Origin: Gnetum montanum
Lineage: Eukaryota > Streptophyta > Gnetopsida > Gnetales > Gnetaceae
Assembly (NCBI GenBank): GCA_015680685.1
Contig: MNCI01006057.1
Span: 1-64,000, forward strand
Length of the DNA: 64,000 bases
Direction of reading: 5' to 3'
Shown here: positions 21,180 through 32,472 of the stretch, in pieces
Position numbering within the stretch: the first letter of the stretch is position 1
How the letters are laid out: every line of letters begins with the position of its first letter
Position numbers and translations under genes: made by a program
The notes under the pieces: model-generated
The model's input: the letters and a program-made list of their open reading frames with translations, nothing else
Databases searched by the model: none
What the model was told of the DNA's origin: nothing

Positions 21180-23046
21180 TGGCTAACTCTGGGACTATGT
21201 TGAGAGCCGACTATGCTCACTACACTATGAGTTGATTATGCTCCCCTTAGCACCCAAAATTTGGTTAAGTGTAAAGTATACACTTTAGCAGTTGTCAAGT
21301 GGGATTCCAGGGGAATTGATGATGAGGACCAATCTACATGGGGTGTAGAGACCATGCAAGGTAACAACTAAGGAACATCAAAGAAGGAAATGGAAAAGGC
21401 CCTCCTTCTAGCACTAGAAAACTATAGCGATAGAAAACATCAAAGGTTGAAATGGTACATCAAGAGGTCCACAATCGCATAACATTGAACCCACATCCAC
21501 ATGAGAGCCTACTAGAAAATTAAGGTAGGGTGCCCATAAGGGTCTTGTTGATTGAATTGGTATTTATGGGGTGTTACGATGAATGAATGTGAAGGTTTAC
21601 ATAATGTTTAAAATGTTCATGATGTCTATGAAGGTGAGCATTATCAACGTTTTTGGTGTAAAATGAGGGTGTAAACGTGTGAATTTATACAAAAAAATAG
21701 TAAGAAACACTAATTGAATGCTAGAATGCAAGTAAAAATGCTAAAAATTTCATAGAGAATGAGTGAGAGGGAAATTGGCATCACCCCAAATGGGGGGAGC
21801 ATAGTTAACTGTAAAGAGAAGGTGATGAGGCATGCAATGTACAAATAGGCACAGTAGGCAGCATAGCCACAGTCTCAAGGTGTTTAGGCTATGAAAACTA
21901 ACATCCACCATAAAGTTTAAGCCTATTGGATTGGTTGTCATGATGTCCTACAAGTTGCAGTGGTCAACGGTGTGCTAGGTAGTATGCAATGGCACTATTG
22001 TGGTGTGCAATGATGTCTACAACTAACTACAAAAATGCCAACCACTAAAATGTGAAGCACTAGGGTATTTATAGGGCTAGGATTAGTGTGAGTTCCAAAT
22101 CGAGTGTCATGTGTCAGAGGGGTAGTTAGGACTACCCTAGCCCCAACTACGCTCCCACTAAAGCAAATGGTATTCCAATGGTATGCTCCAATGGACCTTA
22201 TGAAACTACCAAACTATGACTACACTACGAAGACTGCATGTGCGAATGATAAACAAACCATAATGTACCTAAAAATAATGCAAAAAAATGAAATTCTAGA
22301 GACTACACTCTAAAACTACGTTATCCACTTTCTCAAGTGGTGTCAAGCATAGGTACAATTTTGAGGGCAAACATGGGATGCAAAAGAAATGCAATTTGCT
22401 AATCTTGCTTGCTAAAGGAATGCTAGGGTTGATATGTAGGCCAATGTTGAGTTCTGGAAGCTTCTAAAGGTAGTTTCGATAAACTACACTCTAGAGCATA
22501 GTCCAAAAATTAGATAAATTTTTCCAAAAGATGAAGCTCAATGCAAACTATGTTGACTATGCTCTAGAGCATAGTCCCAACTGGGAAAACATAGCCTTAA
22601 CACTTAGAAAAATCTGGCAAAAACTAATGTCTTCATGCAGACTACACTAACTACACTTTGGAGCGTAGTAGGGAGTGTAGTGCTAGAAGTTAGAAATTCT
22701 CTTAAACTATTTCTTCCATTCCAAGACAACCTGACAACTTTTGGCTTGACATTTAGGAAAATTTGCAAAACTGATCATCTTAGTACTAACTATGCTAACA
22801 ATGCTCTAGAGCATAGTCCTAGCAGGGAGAGCATAGTTAGGACACTTGGAAAATTTTGCAACTACTATCAACACTTAGAAAAATCTTGTAAATCTAGGCT
22901 ATATATGTTAACTACACTAACTATGCTCTAGAGCATAGTCGTAGTAATGGGGAGCATATTCTCAACACTTAGAAAAATTTGCCAAGTTTTAACACTTAGA
23001 AAAATCTACAGTTCAGACCCAATGGCCTAAATTTGGTGGTGTTTTA
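21180..23046 (-). mobile_element. 5' LTR of the minus-strand Tat-like element
   Basis: It is an inverted relative of 17138-18880. The TATA box is at 22065-22075 (minus CTATAAATACCC), with 'GGGGTGATGCCAATTT' and 'GCATTGCATGCCTCATCACC' downstream. The U3 carries five palindromic modules; the two best, 22556-22575 and 22920-22939, are perfect 20-mers ACTATGCTCTAGAGCATAGT, and others lie near 22481, 22650 and 22799. The U3 end is near 23046. The U5 end near 21180-21250 is uncertain because I cannot assign its primer-binding site. Confidence 0.6.
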
Positions 23047-24690
23047 GTTAAGAGACAACTACAGAAGTGGTTGCTAACCAAATTGCAAAAGTACTTAATG
23101 CACATGAGATTTCTATTACAAATGTATCTACACTTTGAGATGTGCAGACATCCATAGGAACTGGTAAGCAAAGATTGAGTGCAGCACAGCACAAAGAGTT
23201 GCTAGACTAACTTGTGGGAACCAAGCAACCAATTCCAAACATCTTTGATTTTTAGATACAACCCATTCAAAGCTACTTAAAGCAAAGGACAAATGCATCA
23301 TCTTGGAAGGGTAACTAAAAATGGCTCAAGCACAAAACTAATGCTTGGCTATAGAGGCTGTTGAACTATGTACCCATTTTGCTGATCTCATACTCCTTAA
23401 CCTTGTAATAACTAGAGATGAAGCTTTTTAACAACTTCAAGAATAATTAAAAAAAGCTAAGAAGGGAATGGTAATGACCATCTTCAACTAGTTCATAGTA
23501 CAAGTAGAAACCTACTTAGTTCAAAAGGACTTGATCCAAATGCACTAGGAAAATGAAATACTAATTGCAAAAAATCATCACCTATGAAATGTTGATGCAC
23601 AAAAACAATAGATACAAAAGTTTATTCATCAATAGCCAAAGAAACTTGCTATGGTGAACATGGAATTGAGGCAATTGATTACAGAGAATCACAATCTATT
23701 TATGAAGGAAGTTCATGCCTTACACTAGAAATCTACCATTGAGATCACCACCTAGAAACATTAGGCTCTCAAATTTGAGAGAGTTAAGAATTACTAATGC
23801 AACCAAGTTGTCTTGCAGAAAGAAGTAAATGGGAAACATATCCAAGTGGCTAAGGCAAAAGTAAATGAAAGCCACCCTTTAGCAACTCTAGCAAGGAAGA
23901 GAGGTGTTGTAGCCCATCATTGATGGGATAGATTCCTACAACAAAGTAGAGATCCACCTAAAGGAGTTACAAATTGAAGAAATGATAAAGTATATAGAAT
24001 GGTCAATCTCTGATATGCAAACCTAATAATGCTAATTACTCGAAAACCATGGTTAAAACTTGAAAAGTAAGTGGAAAACTCGTACTTGCTATACAAGGTA
24101 GAGTTCAAGCACCACAAGGACACCAAGAAAAAGCTTGAGATGGGAAATGTTGAACTCAAAGTTCTTAGGGCACAACTCACCAATCAATAATCAACTACTA
24201 AGAACTTGGCTAGGAGAATGAGTGACTACTAGAAGTTGTAAAACACACTCAAGGAATTCAATATCAAACACAAATAGTTCTCTATCTAGTTCATCAATGC
24301 TAAGGAGCTATTCCTAGTAATTCCCTGTCCTTGGGACGTGCCCATTACAACCCACATTGGAAAAGCTATGTGGACCATGCATGATCCCAAGAGTGAGGAG
24401 AAAATGAAAGCATTGTTGGACACTTTCCACCTTTCACCAAAAGTTGTAGTAGCTGCTAGACAACCATAATAGCCTCAACCACTACATGTGCCTGAAGCTG
24501 AGGAAGGTCTGTTGGAGCCTCAAGATCCTCCACCACCTAGGTCCATGTCATCTTTTCAAACAGTCTTCATGCCATTAGAGGATGTGATATCTAATTTTTT
24601 ATTTGGTGTTTCATTTTGTGTCATGAACATCACCGTTTGTAATTTTGTTAATTTGCACACCTTAGAACTCAGTTTTGTCATGTAGTTTTG
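23047..24690 (+). pseudogene. Decayed coiled-coil ORF upstream of a gypsy 3' LTR
   Basis: Broken plus-strand frames are rich in Lys, Glu, Gln and Leu with heptad-like spacing (for example LAMVNMELRQLITENHNLFM near 23640-23700, and FKHHKDTKKKLEMGNVELK near 24110-24160). The C-terminus is clearest: IPCPWDVPITTHIGKAMWTM (24320-24380), then DPKSEEKMKALLDTFHLSP and a Pro-rich tail near 24488-24590 (EPQDPPPPRS). No known family is recognised. It sits between the Tat-like LTR and the GTCAATAATCCCATACCT block (24706-24723) that precedes the polypurine tract, so it may be an accessory or captured ORF of the element whose 3' LTR is 24776-25716. Many stops. Confidence 0.4.
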
Positions 24691-24775
24691 TTGAATCGTG
24701 TGCTAGTCAATAATCCCATACCTTTCCAATTTTCTTGTGAACTTGAGGATGATTTTTCATTTAGTCATAAGGGTA

Positions 24776-25716
24776 TGATGAGTCATGGATTGGCCATGTT
24801 GATAAGGCCTCATCAACTAAGCCTCGTTGATTAGGCCCCATTGACTAGGCCCTGTCGACTAGGCATCATTGAGTAGACCCCATCAATGCACCATTTGATG
24901 CATTAACGTGGCCCTGTCGATGTAGGGTCTATTCTTGCCTATAACTACATGCTAGCCTTCTATGTTTAGGCATCATTCAATCATAGTTATAGTGAAGCTC
25001 ATACAATTCTTTCATTTGAAACTTAGAATATTTTCCCTAGTGCTTGTAGCAAGAGTCATTGAGTGTATGGATCTTTATTCGAGCACTATTGTACCTGAGC
25101 ACAATATTGTGTGCAGCAATAAAGATGAGCTTCTTGATAAACCTTATAGCATTCTAGATAGTTTAAATGTTTCATTCATGCATTTAATGTTTTCAACTAT
25201 TTATTCAATGTTTTCTAGTAATTTAGCTAATTAAGTAATTAAGGGAGATAAGCTAAATAGAAATTAAGTAAACACATAAGTATGACCACTTTGAGCATGC
25301 ATATGATGTTTGGTAATCCCAGCAATGCTTAACGCTTTGTAACCCAACAATGTTATATGTGTTCAAGATGTGTATGACAAGTGGGACTAGATACTTTAAT
25401 GTTAGGACTAGTTACACACTAGTTAGTCAATTAAATTAAAGTAAACATTAAATTACTTTATTCCTCATTCTATCTATTTCAAGTACCAAAATCATAAAAC
25501 ACAAAATTATGAAAATCATGTACCTCAATTACACTTAAACCATACCCTTGAGCTTCACAAGTGTAGTTGGGAAGATAACAAATGTCCTCAACACCCAGTT
25601 CACTTCCTAGAGAACTAGTGTACTAAAAACTACAAAGTCTAAAGAATTCAACTAGATCATACGTGACCGCTTTGTGATTCATATGGTTGGGTGTAGGGGT
25701 ACCTTACTACTCATCA
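24776..25716 (+). mobile_element. 3' LTR (gypsy superfamily) with GGCC(C/T)..GACTA repeats in U3
   Basis: Preceded by the polypurine-type TCATAAGGGTA and starting TGATGAGTCATGG, ending TACTACTCATCA. U3 24800-24880 has about six copies of a ~16-base unit like 'AGGCCCCATTGACT'. R-U5 has the family blocks (GGATCTTTATTCGAGCACT, CTGAGCACAATATTGTG, TTTGGTAATCCCAGCAATGC, GTGTAGGGGTACC). The right flank is LINE copy B. Its 5' partner was not found. Confidence 0.8.
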
Positions 25717-25721
25717 AATAT

Positions 25722-26716
25722 GAAGGAAAACCATGCTTTATCCTAATTTACCCTAAAATTTAAATTTATTTTTTAATTTACCATCTTTAAGCTAGATGAT
25801 AACTTCATACAACTTCTAAGTCATTACTATGAGTTATGTAGGGAGGCCTATTTTAGTTAGCTATAGCCATAATGTTTTTAACTTATTGAGTCATAATAAT
25901 TATCATTATCCTAACCTTATTCAATCAAAAAGGTATTGGTTACATGACTTCTTTTTTATGATTCACCTTTATAAGGAGTGAAATCTTTATTTATTTATAA
26001 TTCCTTCACGAAATCTTTAATCATTTCTCTAATATCTTTTTGGGTTCTCCTTTCAATGGCTTTCATACTTGATCTTCTTTTCACATTCCCAAACTATCTA
26101 AGATGACATTCCTATAATTTATCTTAAATATAAGCCACTCCAAATCTTTATCTAATGTCTATATTGTCTAGTTTATCTCCTCTAGTAATATTTAGCATTC
26201 CTTTAAGGATTCTTATTTTTTTCATATGTATTTCTTATTCATTTTTTTTTTTTGTATTGCCTAACATTTAGCATCATATAAGATAGTAGGTTTGATTTAT
26301 TTCTTATAAATGTTTCCTATTAGTTTTATTAGTATTCTTTTAACACATAAAAAATTACTAGCCTATCTCCATTTTAGCCATCCTAACTTATTAGATCATA
26401 AAATTTTGTAAAATCTATCAAGAAAATAATAATTTTTTGTTAGCCTTTTTTGTACGTTAGATGTGCATTTAAAAGTGACAAGATAATTAATGGTAGAAGG
26501 GTTTTGTATAAAAGTTTCTTAGAAGACTGCCTTGATATTATTTATCTCTACTCATTTGCTTATTTATCTCTACATGCTAACATGTTAATGCCATCTATGA
26601 CTTCTTCTAGGTTAAAATGCAAATAATTTTAATATAAAAATCAATTTCCCCTAAAAAAGGATTACTATAACATGCACAAACATTATCAAATTAATAGATT
26701 AGCTATATGTAGAAAC
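25722..26716 (-). pseudogene. LINE reverse transcriptase remnant, copy B
   Basis: Colinear with 7390-8615 (copy A), with shared blocks such as 'GCTAGATGAT.ACTTCATACAA', 'ATTACTATGAGTTATG', 'GATGACATTCCTATAATTTAT' and 'GCACAAACATTATCAAATT'. About 240 bp of copy A (8240-8475) is absent here. On the minus strand NNIKAVF, NPSTINYLVTFKCTSN and LDRFYK correspond to the RT fingers of copy A. The left end is cut by the LTR at 25716. Same orientation as copy A. Confidence 0.7.
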
Positions 26717-27881
26717 TTTATTTTGGAAAGACTTCTAGAAATTATTAGGCTCTATATCATGTGAAAAAATTATTCTTGTTGAACTTTGACAAAATATCTT
26801 TTTCTTATTTGTGCAAAAACACTTATATCTCTTGACCAAACTATCTTTTATTCTTTGCTAGCATATTTTATATAATTCCTATGACATCCTATTCATGAAT
26901 GTCATGGAAAACATCAAATATTAGTTATATTAGACTTTATGCATAAGAAGACAATACATAAAACATCAAATATATGTATCATTTGACATTATGCATAAAG
27001 GAAATAATAGGAAAAATGCAGAAGAAGAAAGAATAGAATGGTTTATTGATATGGAATAGTGTATCTAGATCATTCTCTAAGAGTGTTTCTTAGGGATAGA
27101 TCCTACAGTATCTATCCCTTAGAGCCAATCTAGCATTGCCACCATGGTTAGGCCTATAACTAACCAGAAAGGATGCCCAGTCCTCTTCATGTGCTACTTC
27201 ACATGACTCTTGTGACTTGCTTGTACCAACTCCATCACTCCATGTTGACATGACCTCTAAGCCCAGGTATAAATGCCTTAGGTCAAACCCCCGAAGGTCA
27301 CCTCAAGAGACATGTCTATTATTAAAATGCACCCTTTCAAGTCTCAGTTAAAACATACCCTTTCAGGTTTTGTTACAATAACAGTAACACTTGTTATGAA
27401 GAGGCACCATCTTTGTTCTAAGCAGCACCATTGGGAATGGAGATGTTACAATATATCCCCCTTAGGTTTTGTTCTTTCTTGAATGAGTCTATGTTCACTA
27501 TCTTTTTCAAACTCTAATGTTTCTGTTATGCTCCTATGCTCCAATAATTTGATTTCTCCTTTTAACTTAAAGTTGCTTCTTGCTCATTCTAACAACAAGA
27601 CATGTGAGAAAAATATATGGAAAATTAAATAATACTTTCTTGATACTTCATTTTCTAAGATAATGAAAAGAGGTGAATTAAAGATCTACCAACTACCAAT
27701 CACCAGTCCTAACCAAGGTTATACAAAGTGAAATTTTTATCTAGTTACCCAAGTGTAGGTAGTGCAAATCCTTTATTCCCAAATTACATTACCTTAGATA
27801 TTTTACTTATATAATTAAAATATAAATTAAAAAATGAAGAAGATAATAAGATTATAAATAAAATTAAGAGTGAGATGCTTC
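26717..27881. other. Unassigned sequence with a 10-bp stem hairpin
   Basis: AT-rich sequence continues from the LINE into a less AT-rich segment (27060-27480) with no ORF. The inverted repeat AGGGATAGAT (27092-27101) and ATCTATCCCT (27110-27119) is separated by 8 bases; the stem extends to 13 pairs with one mismatch. No gene is recognised. Confidence 0.4.
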
Positions 27882-28986
27882 CTAATCTTGTTCAACTTGA
27901 TGAATTGATGGAAATAATTGTAATTCTACTATAAGTGGTATATGATTGGATGGTCTTATTTGGGATGGAAGGGCTTGATCTTGATTCTTCTCAACTTCTT
28001 CTTTAGAAATTAACTCTAGTAATTTTGTAACTTGGAAGAATCAAGCATGTTACCAAATATAATCTAGGATTTCCATGATTAATGTTGTTGAACCATCTTC
28101 ATTAATCATGGCAAAGTAATTGGTAAAATATTGTTCTTTATGAGTAGTATCCATCAACATCATTTGTTCTTGAATTATGGGATCTTATTTATCTACTAAA
28201 GATTCAAAGTAAGCAAAATATGCACTAACTAATGGAATTGCATGTTAAATTGATGGAAACATCTTCTTCAAATCAAGTTCATCTTCCAATGATTCCTTTA
28301 CACACCCATATTTTAAAAATTGATAAACACTACTTTCAACTTTCACATTGAAATCTCCACAAAAAATAAATGGCATTGAATTAATTTAGCTTAGGAATAA
28401 CTTATTCTTCAAACTTTCTTCTAATTACTTAATAACATAGTCTAACATCTAAACATGTTGGTTTGATAATCAAATGTGTGTTGACTACACATACACATAT
28501 TCCTAATAATTGGATTTTTAAAATCATTGCCAAAGCTATGTGATCTTTCCAAAATCTTAATTGTTCTTTCTTTTCCATTACTTGAAGTTTTGGAATTTCA
28601 AAAATCATATTTTCTAAACTCCATTCAAATCTTTGAAACAATTCAAACTTGTTTTCTTTATAAAAGATTATGAAACCATCCATGTTATGATTTTTGCAAT
28701 AGGCTAATTTGTATGGCTCAAAAGAAGAATTTTCATAAGAACCTTTATGCTTGTAAATACCTTTGTATCCCATCTTTTCTAAGTCTAGTTGAAATTGGTA
28801 TATAAACTCCCATGCCAATACTTCTTGTAGGCACAAGAAATCAACATCCAACTCTTGTAATTTTGCTAAAATGCATGGGTATTGATACTCATGCCAATTC
28901 AAGGCCAATGGTGGACATAGTGGATGTTGCTTCTCACTTGCTAGGGATCTTACAAGCACATTGTATGTTGTAACTTTCATTCTCAT
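27882..28986 (-). pseudogene. CCR4-like exonuclease/endonuclease/phosphatase (EEP) pseudogene, intronless
   Basis: Reading from 28986 downwards: KVTTYNVL, NWHEYQYPCILAKLQELDVD and FLCLQEVLAWEF (EEP motif with catalytic Glu). Next are GYKGIYKHKG, NMDGFIIFYKENKFEL, WKDHIALAM and VVNTHL, as in CCR4-type deadenylases. The frame closes at 28429 after DVRL. A frame change near 28435 continues to PFIFCGDFNVKVESSVYQFL, AIPLVSAYFAYFE, FTNYFAM, LDYIW and ALPSQIRPSNHIPLIVEL. The last is the C-terminal EEP signature, with the conserved SDH changed to SNH. At least four in-frame stops lie beyond 28370. The absence of introns over about 350 codons suggests a retrocopy, but loss of introns cannot be proven. 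The C-terminal half is dead; the 185-codon N-terminal frame is probably a leftover. Confidence 0.8.
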
Positions 28987-29764
28987 TCATGGATTTTCCA
29001 CTTTACCATTACTCTTTATGGGTATCATACACCTTGTGGAAATAAGATTTTGAGTCTTCATATTGTTCTACCATATGTTTTGATTGAAAGACAAATTGAT
29101 ATACATCTTCTTGATCATTTTTGTTTATCAACTGATCATTAACTTAACTGATACATCAACTGCTTCCCCAACTAATTTTGGTAATATTTAACTACATTAT
29201 CTAATTTTAGTAATATAATTACATCATCTAATTCTTAATCAGCCTTTCTACCCCCCTTCAAGACGCTAACTCTGGTACTGTAACTAATGACATGCCATAG
29301 TGATCTTAAAACTATCTACAAAGGTTAAGCACTAAATCTTAAGATTCCAAAAAGGTTAAATTCATTTGTCCCAATAGGGAATGATTAGTTACCCTTATAT
29401 TGTTGACTTTTAAGTCATACTTCAAGATATCATTAAATTATTGGATACCTAGATAATAAATTTGATCTTACCATTAAGTTTAGAAGGGTGAAAATGTTGG
29501 AAATCACTATTCATATGTTGAAAATGGACATCATATGCTCAAGTTATGCTAAATTAAGCTTTTGAGGATCTTGAGGCACTATGTTGGGCAAGGGATGAAA
29601 ATAAATTTTTGGGGCTTTGTAGGATAGATTTGACTTCACCATTGTGTCTAGAAGGTTGAGATCTATAGGAAATGATTCTTCATTTGCTGAAAAAAGGCTT
29701 CTAAAATCAAAAGTTATGGCTTTTGGAGTCCAAAATCTTTGGCATGAAAAATGAGATTTCTTAA
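28987..29764. other. Unassigned, with a diverged ~180-bp direct repeat
   Basis: 'TTTGATCTTACCATTAAGTT...GAAATCACTATTCATATGTTG' (from about 29459) recurs as 'TTTGACTTCACCATTGTGTC...GAAATGATTCTTCATTTGCTG' (from about 29628). It leads directly into the 5S-like fragment. No coding signal. Confidence 0.45.
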
Positions 29765-29817
29765 GAGGTCACCCATCCTAGTACTACTCTAGGACAAGTC
29801 TGCTTAATTATGAAATT
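29765..29817 (-). ncRNA. 5S rRNA-derived fragment (3' half)
   Basis: On the minus strand, bases 29790..29765 match the 3' part of plant 5S rRNA without a mismatch as I recall it (AGAGTAGTACTAGGATGGG, then TGACCTC). The preceding bases to about 29817 (AATTAAGCAGACTTGTCCT) match the GTTAAGCGTGCTTGGGC part with CpG-type decay. The 5' half with the first pol III promoter box is not recognisable. It could be a 5S pseudogene or a relic of a 5S-bearing small element such as Cassandra. It lacks any sign of being an active rRNA gene. Confidence 0.7.
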
Positions 29818-29977
29818 CTTATCTTGTGTTCCTAATTTTAAACTCATGTTCCAATGAACAAAAATTTTGAATTCTCCATCAATTGATGAAAATTTCAAAT
29901 TTTTCGTTAGTTGATAAAAACATTCAAATTTCTTGTTAGTTGATAAATAATTGGAATTGGTAGAAGGTGTCCTTTAT

Positions 29978-30222
29978 GGATGGCATTATCAATGCCCATG
30001 GAGCATCGAAGGTGGTAATGATATACAACACCATTAATGCCCATGGAGTGCCAAAGCTAATATTGATCTATGGCACTGTTGATGCCCGTGGAGCACTAGG
30101 GATGCCAATGATTTGTGATGTCATGGTACTTGTAGAGCATCAGAAGTGGTAGTGATCTATGATACCATTGATGCCTCTAAAGTGTCAAGGGTGGTAGTGA
30201 TCTACACATAGTCGATGTCTGA
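29978..30222 (+). repeat. ~45-50-bp minisatellite, about five units
   Basis: The unit resembles 'ACCATTGATGCCCATGGAGCA' followed by 'TC.AAGGTGGTAGTGATCTATG'. Copies start near 29980, 30027, 30073, 30118 and 30163. The spacing is not a multiple of three throughout, so there is no reason to call it coding. Confidence 0.7.
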
Positions 30223-32472
30223 GGGTATCGTGAGTAGCTGAAAATCATGGCAGATTTTTTGACCACAATAGAGGTGATGGTAGTGATAGTAGCACACTTA
30301 ATGGTGGCAATGATGGTAGTGGAGGTGTGAACAAAAATGGTAGATGAGGAGAAACATAGTAAGGGTTTCTATGATAGTGGCAACAGACGTTGTAGGGCAT
30401 GAAGGACTAAGGTTTTGGTAGTAGTGAAGTGGCATCATTAGAGTAGGTAGCAAGGTGTAGATGTTGTAGCAAGGTGAGGGAAAGGATTTCAATGGTCACA
30501 TGTGACACAGTGAAGGGTGATAGCATTAGACAGTAGAGGGAGGACACACAAGGGTAGTAGATGGTAGTGGTGGCATTAAGCAACACATGGTAGAGAACGG
30601 TTGCTAGCACCATTGGATGAAAAGACAATGCAGTGATGGCCCACAAATAGAGGTGGTGCTACCCTTATAGAGCTAGCATGGCCCTATGAGGTTCCTATAG
30701 GGCTTGTGTGTTCTTTGCAGGGCCTACATGGCCCTAACAGGGCATGCACCAACCTAGTAGGGCTAGCGCAGACTAAATTTTTTTAATATAAATTTCATTT
30801 TAATTTTAATTTTATTTATATTTGAAAAACATTTTAAGTTAGGGGTCCCTAGGTTTGAACCCACGACCTCTTTCTCTTTCCCTTTTCTTATTATTATTAC
30901 TCTGGTAGAGGCCATAGGATCGTAGGGATGGTAAGTTATGGCAGATGAGGGTAGCAAGCATTGCTAAGGACCATGGTGAGTAGTAAGATGATGGAACAAA
31001 GTGAAGTGTGCAAGAGCAGGCAAAGCAATGGTGTGGGATCAAGTGGAGCAAAGAAGATGATGTTGTAGGTGTGATCATGGTGAGTAGCACAATAGCATCG
31101 GTTGAGGGTGATGTAGCCTAGATTGGTGTATCCTTGTCTTACCAACATCTCTTGCAATTGATGAATCTTGGTGAGGAATATTTAGATTTTCATTGGATGA
31201 TGATATCCATGAAAGAATTTTGATGGTTAGTGGGACCTACGTCTTTTTGTATATGTCTAATCCATTATTCATAAACTCAATGGAATAGTATCTTCTAACT
31301 TACATCTAGTGCATCTAGAGATGATCTCTCTTTTTTTGTTTGGTTTTTATGACTTCTTACCATTTTTTTAATGTTAAGTATGTTTTTTCTAATGGCTAAT
31401 CTATGAATATTACCTAGCGGTTCTTACCCTATTGACAGGTTTCTTTTAGTCCCTTGACATTTTTTTGTAACTTTTGGTAGAATTTTTGCTTAATAAAACT
31501 TTATTATCATCATTTTCCTTTAAAAAATGTATGTAGAAAGGGAAATTTTAGTGAAATAGTAAGTAATGATAAAATTTTTTTGGATTTTAATATCTCTTCT
31601 AATTTTTTTCAATGAATCTAATTTTTTTCCTCTTCATTTTTTCTCTAATGAATTTGATTTCTCTAGATTTATCCTATGGGGAATTCTATATTACTCCCAA
31701 ATTCTTCAACCAATGTTAAAATTTTTGCTTCTTTTATTAATACATAAATTTCTATTGATTTTCAAAATGCAAATTTATAAGTTAATAAGAAAAAGTTTGT
31801 GATGTCTTCTTCTAGTGATGATGATGCAACCAAGACACTATTTTTGATAATGTATATGAATCATTGGTTCTTGATCTTTGATCATAGTATGTGTACATTT
31901 GGATTTTGGATTAATTGCCTCATAATTGAAGTTTTATATTACAGCTAAATGATGTGATAAAAAATATGGCATCCAAGTCCTTCATATCAAGTATTATTCT
32001 CATTTTTTTCTTCTTGTTGAGATAGGCAATGCTTTAATGGTGCAAAATATCCTAGATATAAGATCTTTGATACATAAGCATGCAGTGTTTATCATTTGTA
32101 AGTAGGCTCCAATATGCTAAAGTTCCATGTTTTGTCAAGTTATATTAACTTTCATTGATTTTTTAGAAAGCTAACTAAGAAATTATTAGTCTTCTCAATC
32201 TCATTAAGCATATGGAATCTATTCTACAACTTTTACTTTTCATAGATATTTTTTATTGAAATCAACCTCCTTAATCATAAAAAAAATAGTATTACAACTA
32301 GGAAAAAATACTTATATTTAGCCACATATTATAAACTTTCTAACTCTTGTAATTTTTTTTTATCATGAAAGATATTTATTTAATGTTTATAATATTTTGC
32401 TAAAGAATAAATATTCTGAAGAAAAGAAAAAATATGTTAAAGATAGAAAAAAAATATGAAGTTGAAGATATG
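30223..32472. other. Unassigned sequence, no gene seen
   Basis: 30240-30660 is rich in GGTAGTG-type runs. 30650-30770 has several AGGGC(C/T)...ATGGCCCTA words. From 31160 the sequence is strongly AT-rich with short frames only (for example 31566-31802), which look like low-complexity translations. At 30841-30870 the minus strand contains GGGTTCAAACC, a B-box-like word, without a convincing A box or tRNA fold. Confidence 0.4.

Noticed and set aside
28429-28986. LINE endonuclease domain belonging to LINE copy B
   Set aside because: The motifs (TYNVL, LQEV, NTHL, GDFN, VSAY, FTNY and the C-terminal PSNH block) fit CCR4-type EEP proteins over the full length, not an APE-type LINE endonuclease.
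30841-30930. B-box-like GGGTTCAAACC on the minus strand, possible tRNA-derived SINE or tRNA gene
   Set aside because: No fitting A box and no cloverleaf could be drawn around it.
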